Origin: JAQUCI01 sp964553255
GTDB lineage: Bacteria > Bacillota_I > Bacilli_A > Erysipelotrichales > Erysipelotrichaceae
Length of the DNA: 23,469 nucleotides
Assembly (NCBI GenBank): GCA_964553255.1
Contig: CAZKJS010000028.1
Span: forward strand, 1 to 23,469
Direction: 5' to 3'
The position numbers and the translations under genes are program-made. The stretch's first letter is position 1. Each line of letters begins with the position of its first letter. Below the pieces are notes generated by a model. It did no database searches, was not told the origin of the DNA, and worked only from the letters and a program-made list of their open reading frames with translations. Positions 13,896-21,936 of this stretch are shown here, one piece after another.

Positions 13896-15845
13896 CTAAT
13901 ATTTTATATAAACAACAACAGGATAGTCCTTACTATATTCTCCAGGTGTAGTTTGGTGCCATATGGTACCGGGAGTCTGTTCCTCATCGGCTTGACCAGT
14001 TGGATTTTGCTTTTTAACATTAGTTAAATCTGTAAAACCTAGTCCAGATAGAAGACTTGTAACTTCGCTTAAAACTTGATCTGCCGATTTACCGTTACTA
14101 TCATATGAGAAATCTAAATCAGGCATCGTTGCCATTGGTCCTAATGAATATGTAATATCAATCACTAATGGTAACTCATATCTTTCACCAATTGTCTTAT
14201 TTTGTTGAATAATCTCATTTTTTAGATAACTGTCACTTTTACCTGCCGATATAAGTCTAAACGTAACACCATCAATATTGTTAGGAAGATCATATACATC
14301 TAAACCTATATAATTACCCACAACAAATCCAACTCCTCTTGAAACAAATATAGTTAATACTTTCGAACTTACAGATTGATTGTAAACTATTCCTTTACTG
14401 TACTGATCATTGAAATCATCAATTCTATTTATTGTCCATCCTGCACTCTTCGCGTTAGCCGCATTTATTACGTTTTCCGCATAAGTAAACGTTTTTCCCG
14501 TAAAAATCTCAGGCAAATATGCACCTAGTGACAATGTATAGTTTAAACTAGCTCCTTCATAAACTATTTCTCCTCCTGCAGGAGTGTGAGTAATAATAGT
14601 ATTGTTTGCGAATGTATCATGATAGCGTTCTGTTTTTGTTCCGACCAATAACTTACTACTAGTCAAATATGCATTAAATTCACTAAATGTTTTACCGATT
14701 TGGCTAACTAGTGTAATTCTTCTTCCTAAGGAATAAACAACATTGATTGTAGTTCCGACATCTAAATCCCCAGATTTGTCTTGTGAAATGACTTTTCCTT
14801 TGTCAACAATATCACTGTAATCAGTTGTTGATACTAGTTTTATATTAGCACCATTTTTATTTAGGTCATTAACCTTAGATACTATTGAAGTATGAAGTTG
14901 ATTAATATAATCTGGCATATTAGGTTTACCTAATGACAAATCTACAGTAATCGTTGCACCATCTGCCAAATAACCACTGTTTGGTCTATTACTAATTACA
15001 ATGTTTTTTGCGACACTATTATCGTATTTCTCAACATATGAAATATTCACACGATTATCAATTGAGTCTAACCACTGAACGACTTGTATTTTTGTTTTGC
15101 CACTTAAATCGATAGCTTGTATTGGCAATCCACTTGAGTATGTAATGGTAATCGTTCTTTTTTCATAAGTTATAGCACCAGCTAAAGGTGATTGTCTAAT
15201 GAATCCATCTTTTTCAACTGTTGTGCTAGTAGTGGTAACAAACTTGATGATCACATTATTCACACTGCCCCAGTTAGTAATTTGATTACGAGAATATGTA
15301 CTAAAATCCGGTACAATTATTTCTTTTTGCACGTTATTTTTACCTAATGACATTGTGAAAATGATCATGTCACTACGTTTCATTGTTGGTGTTGTAACAT
15401 TGTGACTGATAAATATATCTACTTCAATTTCATCATTTTCAACATACTCAAATGTTACATCACTAAGTTTGTTTTCTTCTACAAAAGCAACAACTTGAGT
15501 ATATGTAAATCCAGTAAAATCAGGTAAAGTTATCTCAAGTTCAGGATCAGCACCCATTGAGATTACGATGTATAGTATCTCTTTTGATTTTATCTTAGCT
15601 TGAGGTTCAACTGATTGGGAAATGACTTTCCCTCTTGCGATCTCTTCATCAAAACGATATTCATAATCAACTTCTACTTTATTTTCTTTAGCCCATTGTT
15701 CAATTTCTATTACTGTTTTCTCACTAAAATCAACAACGATTACATCTGCTTTCAAGAAGAAAAAACTTAAAGCGGCTAATGAAATTATTGCAACTGTCGT
15801 AATTCCGGCAAGTATGTATAAGATTAATGTCTTTTTGTCGCGCAT
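13896..15845 (-). CDS. Membrane-anchored protein with about nine PASTA repeats, no kinase
   Basis: A 649-residue protein: a short charged N-terminus, one membrane helix at about 8-31 (N-in), then an extracellular array of PASTA-like repeats at roughly 36-98, 105-168, 175-239, 242-306, 308-374, 376-441, 443-504, 506-569 and 572-649. Most repeats begin with a hydrophobic-P-D-F/L/Y-x-G segment, carry a KVISQ-type turn and end in SLG (SMG, SSG or SRG in repeats 1, 3 and 7). PASTA domains bind peptidoglycan stem peptides or muropeptides, usually as 3-5 copies on PknB-type kinases or penicillin-binding proteins; neither catalytic domain is present here. It follows the GH73 gene by 12 bases with GAAGGGAA as the ribosome site, and is the last gene of the envelope operon. 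A scaffold, wall anchor or length spacer is a plausible role, by inference only. Confidence 0.88.
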   Translation of the reverse strand: MRDKKTLILYILAGITTVAIISLAALSFFFLKADVIVVDFSEKTVIEIEQWAKENKVEVDYEYRFDEEIARGKVISQSVEPQAKIKSKEILYIVISMGADPELEITLPDFTGFTYTQVVAFVEENKLSDVTFEYVENDEIEVDIFISHNVTTPTMKRSDMIIFTMSLGKNNVQKEIIVPDFSTYSRNQITNWGSVNNVIIKFVTTTSTTVEKDGFIRQSPLAGAITYEKRTITITYSSGLPIQAIDLSGKTKIQVVQWLDSIDNRVNISYVEKYDNSVAKNIVISNRPNSGYLADGATITVDLSLGKPNMPDYINQLHTSIVSKVNDLNKNGANIKLVSTTDYSDIVDKGKVISQDKSGDLDVGTTINVVYSLGRRITLVSQIGKTFSEFNAYLTSSKLLVGTKTERYHDTFANNTIITHTPAGGEIVYEGASLNYTLSLGAYLPEIFTGKTFTYAENVINAANAKSAGWTINRIDDFNDQYSKGIVYNQSVSSKVLTIFVSRGVGFVVGNYIGLDVYDLPNNIDGVTFRLISAGKSDSYLKNEIIQQNKTIGERYELPLVIDITYSLGPMATMPDLDFSYDSNGKSADQVLSEVTSLLSGLGFTDLTNVKKQNPTGQADEEQTPGTIWHQTTPGEYSKDYPVVVYIKY

Positions 15846-15857
15846 ATAAGTTCCCTT

Positions 15858-18800
15858 CTAATTAGCATCATTAACTATTGTTAATGTAATCGAATAGTAA
15901 TCCCTAGTGTTTACAGAAAATGTATAATGTCTGCCTTCAAATGTACTATCAATATTGTATCTATTATACAAATCATACAAACGAATTATATCAAAGTAGT
16001 CTCCAGAACGTTGCGATATAAATATCTTATACTCTCCAACTTCAAGATCAGCTAAGTCAATATCGTTAAGTTCATACCATGAATGAGTATAATCGTGCCC
16101 AGAATTTACGATAGGTGTAATATCATATAAACCAGTAACAGTATTCATTTCAACTTCTTTTCTTATTACTCCGTCTTTTATGAAATAAAGTTTATATATA
16201 GGAAGATTTTCTTCGTTATGATCCAAGGAATATAGATACATGGCTCCTTTTAAAGATAATACACTATCATTAACCACAAAATTAGATAATGAAGTATATG
16301 TGATTCTAGATGTTGGTTTTGATACTTGATGATAAAGATCCTGAATACCATTAATAATGTAAAATTCATATCTTGACATATTTTTACCGTTTTTATAAGT
16401 CAAAATAGTTTTTTCATCAAGAGACTTAATTGTTGGAATATTTCCTGTTTGCGGATTTCTTAGTGTTATTGTAGCTATATTGTGAGTATATCCATCAATG
16501 GAATCTACTTCGACAACTAATCGTGCTCTATAGCTGCCATATGGTAAATCAGATATATCAATATAGTTACTAAACCAAGTATAATAATAACTAAAACCAT
16601 CATATAAATCTGGGTTATATGTTGATAGCTCATCTCCGCTGTATGTTGTTAGTTCATAGACGTATTCAGTGTTATCTTCAACATTAAATATTACTAGTTT
16701 ATGACTTATGTTATCTCTATTATTATGGTTTACTCCTCTAATTGCTGCGATCCCTTGCAAGAATAGTAAATCACTATTTTCTTCAGTCCCCCATGTAAAT
16801 GCACGAATAGAAGTCGCAAGTTCCCCTTCAATTATATTATTAACAGTCAAATATAGTTTATCTTCATTCTCACTGAACACTAATGCACTTGTAGTAGGAC
16901 TAATATCAGGTATGGTTTCAAGGTTGATGTTGACATCAAATGGCTCTAAGAAGCGATTATAGCTTACTCTAATCAAAACTTCATATTCGCCATTAGCTAG
17001 TGTTGAAAGATCAATATTGTCCTTAATGAAAGTAGATAAACCAAAGCTTAAATCTTTTATTGGATATGTTTGATCAATAGTTGTATTTATTAGATCATCA
17101 TCAAGATCAAATATTGTTTCAATAGCTGTTTCTGTGTTAACAAAGACTAATGTATGGTTAACATTGGTCGAATTAAGTATTCCAATGCCTTTATTAAATC
17201 CAAAACCACTTATATCCAAGCCATCAGTATCAAAGCTAAAGTTATTTATCTTTAAAACATTACCATCTGAAATATACTCAGGATATAGTACTGAGGTTAT
17301 AGGATTTAATCCCAGCGTCTCATAGTATCTACTATTTGATAATAATGTGATCTTGCTTGTATCAATATAACCAATACTTTCTATAAATCCATATATTTCA
17401 CGGGTAGTGTTTAAACTTGTCATAACACCACCAGTTATGGGATTTGTAGTTGGTATCTGATAGAAACCATTCTCTATTTGGTTTAAAATAACAGTGAAAT
17501 CTTGTTGATAGGTTGCGCCATAAGCTGAAGTGTACCAATTGGAAGAAGATGAATTAGCTTCTTTTTTGATTGGAACATTATACTCATTGATAATACCTAC
17601 CCCATAATACTGATAATCAACTAAATCATACGTACGATCAATATTGTAAGCAATAGCAGCGATCTGTAAACCCCAGTAAGGGTCACTAGCATACTTAACA
17701 TTAAAACCACTTTCTTTAGTGCCTAAATGACTACCAAAGAAACGCCAATCATTTATATCCATGTATCTACGTAAAAACCAACCCGCCATATCATTGATAC
17801 ATGCTTCAACACTTGGGAAAGTTGTTGCTTGTGAAGGATCACTATCAATCGCATTTATACCAAATAGATTATTAGTTCTAATAGCGATGGCACTTGTACC
17901 ATAATTTGATTCTTGAGCGGCGATAGCATAAAGTAATAAAGCATTAACGCCATAAGTGTTTTGAGCATTAATAAATAAATTAGCATTATCCTTCATAAGT
18001 CCACTATCTTTTTTGGTTAATAGATATGCATCTAACTGTGCTGTTGAAATATTGGTCTTACTTCTTAAAGGCAAATACTGATAGTAATTATAATAAACAC
18101 CTGCAAGATCAGTTAAAGCGCGATCATGATAGAAGGTGTTTAGATCATAACTATAATAAATTGCGCCATCAACCATCCAATCAGCTTTTAAACCAATAGC
18201 AACATTACTTCGAATGATACCACTATAGAAACTCCATCGTTGAAAGATTAGTTCATTACCACTTACAACATAACGAACTTGTTGTGGTGTTTCTAATGTA
18301 AAGGCATATTCATAAGTGGGGTCAAATGTATTACCACCAAGCTGTATCGATAAATTGTTTTCAAGATAAACTAATGGTATTAAGTCTAGTTGATGTAAAT
18401 CCGCATAACCATCAAAGCCCGCCATAACAACATGAACTCGACCATTACCATTAGCTGCGTTGTATGAAACAGTATTAATATATTGCATGTCATAATGACT
18501 TGCGACATATGTGTCTTTTTGATTAGCAGTAGTTGTTGCGAACTGAGTAATCGTCATAGTTTGATTAGTTCTATAAACGCCGTCAGTCAAGCTACCATAT
18601 CTAAAACTATAAGAAACCGCAATGCCTCTTGTCATAGCGATTATTTTGGTTGGACTTAATGAAGATTGATGAGTGATTACGCCATTTTGATAATTGAGCA
18701 TAACACTATATGCTTGCTCAAACGTCGCATAACTATCAATAGTTGTAACTTCACCATTAGTAGCGATGTCTCTGACAACAAAATTTCCCTCTGCTTTAAC

Positions 18801-18890
18801 ATTTAAGACATGCGTAAATAAACTCATGATCATTATCACAAAAGTACTAATTACTATGCTTGTTGTCTTTAAGTATAAATTACGCTTCAT
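15858..18890 (-). CDS. Secreted GH73 glucosaminidase with triplicated C-terminal modules
   Basis: A protein of 1010 residues with an N-terminal signal peptide (cleavage near VKA-EG, residue 33). Residues about 35-290 resemble the N-terminal region of large Bacillota glucosaminidases, ending in NYYQYLPLRSKT. Residues about 300-430 are a glucosaminidase (GH73) domain: AIAAQESNYGTS with catalytic E327, TNNLFGI, and KYASDPYWGLQIA. It should cleave N-acetylglucosaminyl bonds in peptidoglycan. The rest holds three related modules of about 105-130 residues, near 555-660, 708-813 and 877-1008; each has the IDLS.L..GEY.v.I signature (about 626, 777 and 944), with no LPXTG or other anchor. Two ATGs are adjacent; the second (18890) has the better spacing to AGGAG. 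It lies between a membrane protein and the PASTA protein and likely works with them at the wall. Confidence 0.9.
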   Translation of the reverse strand: MKRNLYLKTTSIVISTFVIMIMSLFTHVLNVKAEGNFVVRDIATNGEVTTIDSYATFEQAYSVMLNYQNGVITHQSSLSPTKIIAMTRGIAVSYSFRYGSLTDGVYRTNQTMTITQFATTTANQKDTYVASHYDMQYINTVSYNAANGNGRVHVVMAGFDGYADLHQLDLIPLVYLENNLSIQLGGNTFDPTYEYAFTLETPQQVRYVVSGNELIFQRWSFYSGIIRSNVAIGLKADWMVDGAIYYSYDLNTFYHDRALTDLAGVYYNYYQYLPLRSKTNISTAQLDAYLLTKKDSGLMKDNANLFINAQNTYGVNALLLYAIAAQESNYGTSAIAIRTNNLFGINAIDSDPSQATTFPSVEACINDMAGWFLRRYMDINDWRFFGSHLGTKESGFNVKYASDPYWGLQIAAIAYNIDRTYDLVDYQYYGVGIINEYNVPIKKEANSSSSNWYTSAYGATYQQDFTVILNQIENGFYQIPTTNPITGGVMTSLNTTREIYGFIESIGYIDTSKITLLSNSRYYETLGLNPITSVLYPEYISDGNVLKINNFSFDTDGLDISGFGFNKGIGILNSTNVNHTLVFVNTETAIETIFDLDDDLINTTIDQTYPIKDLSFGLSTFIKDNIDLSTLANGEYEVLIRVSYNRFLEPFDVNINLETIPDISPTTSALVFSENEDKLYLTVNNIIEGELATSIRAFTWGTEENSDLLFLQGIAAIRGVNHNNRDNISHKLVIFNVEDNTEYVYELTTYSGDELSTYNPDLYDGFSYYYTWFSNYIDISDLPYGSYRARLVVEVDSIDGYTHNIATITLRNPQTGNIPTIKSLDEKTILTYKNGKNMSRYEFYIINGIQDLYHQVSKPTSRITYTSLSNFVVNDSVLSLKGAMYLYSLDHNEENLPIYKLYFIKDGVIRKEVEMNTVTGLYDITPIVNSGHDYTHSWYELNDIDLADLEVGEYKIFISQRSGDYFDIIRLYDLYNRYNIDSTFEGRHYTFSVNTRDYYSITLTIVNDAN

Positions 18891-18898
18891 CATAACTC

Positions 18899-19828
18899 CT
18901 AAAGTTTGATCTCAACACTGCTCCACTGACCATTGATCTTAACTCGTAGAATACCCGTATAAGTAATTTCAACGCGATCTGGATTCAATGTCATAAAAAA
19001 CAGATAGCCATCAGTGCTACTGGTGGTTTTTACATTGATAATATTTCTTCGTTTTTCGGTTTTTTCATAGCTTTGATCAAGAGCGATAAAAGTATCACTG
19101 TTTGCTTCAGTAATATATTCAGCTTCTTCAATCATTATTTGTTGACCATTAATTGAAGTTAATGTTAGTTTAAACGCCATTAATTGCGCTGTTGCTGGAT
19201 AAGTGGTTAATTCGTTATTTTGATATAAGGCCTCTCCTGAAATATCAATGGCCATGTTTACAGTAATATTAAATGTTCTATCATCGCTTATTTGTTTGTT
19301 TTTGATCAATCCAATCTTTTCTGGAGTTCCTGTAACATTTAGACTTAAGTCGATATCAGCCACGGTTTCATCTTGATATAAAAGCGATATTGTCGTGGCA
19401 CTTCTTTGTAATAATGGCACAAATAAGGTAAAAACAGCACTATTATCAGCACTTTCTAAATCAAAATCTACCCCTGTTTTACCAAGAAAAACGCTATTTT
19501 CAGCAAGTTCAGAGATATAATCATTAACATCATTTAGATTTAATCCTTCTGAAGATGTGAAGTTAGTTAAAGATACATTGATTGGTTTATCATTTTTAAT
19601 TCGAACCTTTATTAATACAAACTTGAAATTTAGTTCGCTTAGATCAAAAACTTCATAAGATACCATATCGCATTTGATTTGATTAGTAATTGGATCAGGT
19701 GGTAAATTTGGATCATTTATTGAACCTGGTTTATCTTTAAAGAAAAAGAAAAACACTAATACCACAATTAGTATCAAGGCTATTATCGCACTTAGTGTAA
19801 GTAACAGTTTTGTCTTTCTATCCTTCAT
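18899..19828 (-). CDS. Single-pass membrane protein with large extracellular domain, unknown function
   Basis: A 309-residue protein I do not recognise. MKDRKTK is followed by one strong hydrophobic helix at about 8-30, a proline-rich linker (DPNLPPDP) and an extracellular region of about 265 residues rich in alternating hydrophobic and polar residues with many Thr, Ser and Asn, typical of beta-sandwich surface proteins. No catalytic motif or repeat is clear. The open frame starts at a GTG (19873); the ATG at 19828 has AGGTGATAAA directly upstream and places the charged residues just before the helix, so it is preferred. It has the same topology as the PASTA protein two genes on. Gene order AbiEi-like, this, GH73, PASTA suggests an envelope partner. 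Confidence 0.8.
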   Translation of the reverse strand: MKDRKTKLLLTLSAIIALILIVVLVFFFFFKDKPGSINDPNLPPDPITNQIKCDMVSYEVFDLSELNFKFVLIKVRIKNDKPINVSLTNFTSSEGLNLNDVNDYISELAENSVFLGKTGVDFDLESADNSAVFTLFVPLLQRSATTISLLYQDETVADIDLSLNVTGTPEKIGLIKNKQISDDRTFNITVNMAIDISGEALYQNNELTTYPATAQLMAFKLTLTSINGQQIMIEEAEYITEANSDTFIALDQSYEKTEKRRNIINVKTTSSTDGYLFFMTLNPDRVEITYTGILRVKINGQWSSVEIKL

Positions 19829-19876
19829 TTTATCACCTGGTTCTATCATATCGTTTTTCATCTTTATTTGCACTAT

Positions 19877-20446
19877 TTAAAGCCATACTTCTAAAAGAAA
19901 ATCAATTTTCTTTTTTATTCTCAAGATGCTTGCATAGTTTGATAATCGTTTTAAGTTCTTTGATGGATCATCAAGATATGCTTTGATCGCTTGTTTATAT
20001 TCTTCTGGTTCAAGTAGCTCTTTTCTTCTTAAACAATCACATATTGTTCTTTCTTTATCATAAATATAAAATGGTAATTTTTCATGATACATTTTATTTA
20101 CACCAAGATTTATATATTTATCATCTCGAAAGTACGCTTTTAGGTTTAAATTGGCTTTTTGATATTTATAGCGATTATGTGCTTTACTAACCGCAATTGT
20201 ATCTATTTTTGGTTTTTCTTTTATATAACCATACCAATATAGCGCTGACCTTAAACATATGATTGCTTCTGGATATAAAGCTATGATCTTTGAAAACTGT
20301 TCAATGTTGGGATCTACGGTGTAATAACCGTGTTTTATTCTTGTGATTTTTTTACTTCGAATAAGCTTGGTTAAGTGATTACTAGTATAACCAAGATTAT
20401 TTAAGTGATTTGTGGAATAAATACCTTTGTTTTCTATTATCGTCAT
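19877..20446 (-). CDS. AbiEi-like antitoxin/transcriptional regulator, without a toxin gene
   Basis: A 189-residue protein matching the AbiEi (type IV antitoxin) family: an N-terminal winged HTH with LGYTSNHLTKLIRSKKITRIKHGYYTVDP (residues 18-46), then CLRSALYWYGY (64-74), a central beta region, and the YDKERTICDCLRRKEL motif (129-144) seen in this family. AbiEi proteins repress their own promoter and neutralise AbiEii, a nucleotidyltransferase toxin normally encoded just downstream. No AbiEii is here: the next gene encodes a membrane protein. It may therefore be a stand-alone regulator of the envelope operon it heads. The ribosome site AGGT is weak, which would keep expression low. Confidence 0.8.
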   Translation of the reverse strand: MTIIENKGIYSTNHLNNLGYTSNHLTKLIRSKKITRIKHGYYTVDPNIEQFSKIIALYPEAIICLRSALYWYGYIKEKPKIDTIAVSKAHNRYKYQKANLNLKAYFRDDKYINLGVNKMYHEKLPFYIYDKERTICDCLRRKELLEPEEYKQAIKAYLDDPSKNLKRLSNYASILRIKKKIDFLLEVWL

Positions 20447-20480
20447 ATATGTACCTAATTATTAGTTATTGTGTATATTT

Positions 20481-20509
20481 ATAATAAGTCTTTATGTTAT
20501 ATGTGTCAA
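20481..20509 (-). promoter_or_regulatory. Promoter of the AbiEi-membrane-GH73-PASTA operon
   Basis: On the minus strand TTGACA (20504-20509), 17 bases, TATTAT (20481-20486), a near-consensus sigma-A promoter about 35 bases before the AbiEi-like ATG. No other promoter of this quality is seen within the four-gene run. Confidence 0.75.
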
Positions 20510-20510
20510 A

Positions 20511-20533
20511 TAAAAAAGTGCTTTTTAGCACTT
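20511..20533 (-). terminator. Terminator of the first MATE gene
   Basis: On the minus strand AAGTGC-TAAAAA-GCACTT followed by TTTTT (stem 20516-20533, T-tract 20511-20515), including the stop codon. It ends MATE transcription immediately before the envelope-operon promoter. Confidence 0.8.
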
Positions 20534-21884
20534 ATTTATCAAATAGTAAATGTTTTATGATATGTCGACTGATATACAGTATTACAAATAATGTTAACCA
20601 GTCTGTTATAGGTTGACTTAGATAGATACCAACAGAACCATATAATCTTGGTAAGAAATACACAATTGGTATATAGAAAAAAACTCCTCTTGCCAGTGAG
20701 ACCATCATTGAATCCTTGTTTCGTCCAAATGCTTGTAACATAACTAATAATACATTGTAGGCCCCTTGGGTTACTAATGAAATATTGAAGTATCTTAACA
20801 TTTGACTACCATATAAGATTACTTGTGGATCTGATGCATATAATGAACAAATTGGTTCATTATAAAACTGAAATACAATTGTCATGATTATGGCAAATAT
20901 CGTCATGCCACCGATCAACATAAGACTTGATTTACGTAATCTTTGTTTATTTTGGGCACCATAATTATATGCTGCAAAAGGTAAAAAGCCACTTGCCATT
21001 CCTTGAATAGCAAACAAAGCTAAAGATGATGCCTTTTTACCAATTCCTACCCCAGCCACAAAAGCTGTTCCAAACATTCCTGCTGAACTAGCAAAAATAG
21101 CAGTTGAAAAACTTGGTAAGGCATTTCGTACAAATACAGCAGAGCCAACATTGATTATTTCTTTAAATGCACTTAGTTTAAAACCAAAACTACCAAAACG
21201 CCACCTAACGTATTTAGTTTTACAACAAAGACGCCATAATAATGCTACTAAAGATACTAAGTCAGCTAACATAGTCGCAAGAGCAGCACCACTAATACCT
21301 AAATTTAAACCCCAATCAAACATGAAGAAAGGAGCGAAGATGATATTGATCAATACACTACCTAATAATACAAACATTGGAAACAAAATATCTGCTTCTG
21401 TTTTTAGTAGATTAATGATGATCTGTTTTAAGTTGATCGCGATTGAACTATAGAAAATGATCGCAGAATAAACATATGCATATTCTAATACTGCTGGATC
21501 ATCTGTTAATAAACCTAAAAGCGGTTTTAGACAAAACGTACTTAAGATAATAATCAAGATAGATACTAAGATACCAGAGGTAATAGCTGTCTTTACTGTT
21601 TCTTTTGAATTTTCAAGTTCATTAGCACCTAATTGACGACTTAAAAAACTACTGGCTCCAACCCCTAAGGCGCTACCAAAGGCATGAATGACCGTAGTTA
21701 ATGGTGTTGATACTGTTATTGCTGCAATCATTGCTGTATTTTTAAGCATACCAACAAAGATTGAGTTGATAAGATTATAAATAAGGTTTATTAGTGAAGA
21801 TAAGACTGAAGGGATTGCTAACAAGACGATTGCTTTGCCTATCTTTTCCGTAGAATAAAGATATAATTGATCATTATGTTGCAT
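20532..21884 (-). CDS. MATE family multidrug/toxin exporter (copy 1)
   Basis: A 450-residue integral membrane protein with about 12 helices, typical MATE length. It has two repeated halves, each beginning with a hydrophobic helix pair; marks include LLAIPSVLSSLINLIYNLINSIFVG, GASSFLSRQLGANE after helix 2, and in the second half GFLPFAAYNYGAQN. MATE proteins export cationic drugs or metabolites using Na+ or H+; the substrate cannot be told. It is closely related along its length to the adjacent copy, which starts 45 bases before it in the same direction, indicating tandem duplication. AAGGGGG precedes the ATG, and a promoter of its own is visible. Confidence 0.94.
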   Translation of the reverse strand: MQHNDQLYLYSTEKIGKAIVLLAIPSVLSSLINLIYNLINSIFVGMLKNTAMIAAITVSTPLTTVIHAFGSALGVGASSFLSRQLGANELENSKETVKTAITSGILVSILIIILSTFCLKPLLGLLTDDPAVLEYAYVYSAIIFYSSIAINLKQIIINLLKTEADILFPMFVLLGSVLINIIFAPFFMFDWGLNLGISGAALATMLADLVSLVALLWRLCCKTKYVRWRFGSFGFKLSAFKEIINVGSAVFVRNALPSFSTAIFASSAGMFGTAFVAGVGIGKKASSLALFAIQGMASGFLPFAAYNYGAQNKQRLRKSSLMLIGGMTIFAIIMTIVFQFYNEPICSLYASDPQVILYGSQMLRYFNISLVTQGAYNVLLVMLQAFGRNKDSMMVSLARGVFFYIPIVYFLPRLYGSVGIYLSQPITDWLTLFVILYISRHIIKHLLFDK

Positions 21885-21908
21885 TATATACCCCCTTTTA
21901 TCTAAACT

Positions 21909-21936
21909 ATTATATCGCTAAGTACTTTTTATGCAA
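21909..21936 (-). promoter_or_regulatory. Promoter of MATE copy 1
   Basis: On the minus strand TTGCAT (21931-21936, over the last codons and stop of the other MATE gene), 16 bases, TATAAT (21909-21914); start near 21902. It allows separate expression of the two paralogues. Confidence 0.6.

Noticed and set aside
13827..14027. Open frame after the SRAP gene that might be its frameshifted C-terminus
   Set aside because: Its translation does not resemble the SRAP tail, and it runs into the PASTA gene on the other strand; truncation is noted but no frameshift is claimed.
17134..17325. Plus-strand open frame within the GH73 gene, and the similar one at 16708-16962
   Set aside because: Both are antisense to a long signal-peptide-bearing gene and lack ribosome sites.
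18899..19828. Possible AbiEii-type toxin partner for the AbiEi-like gene
   Set aside because: The product has a membrane helix and no nucleotidyltransferase GS...D-x-D pattern.
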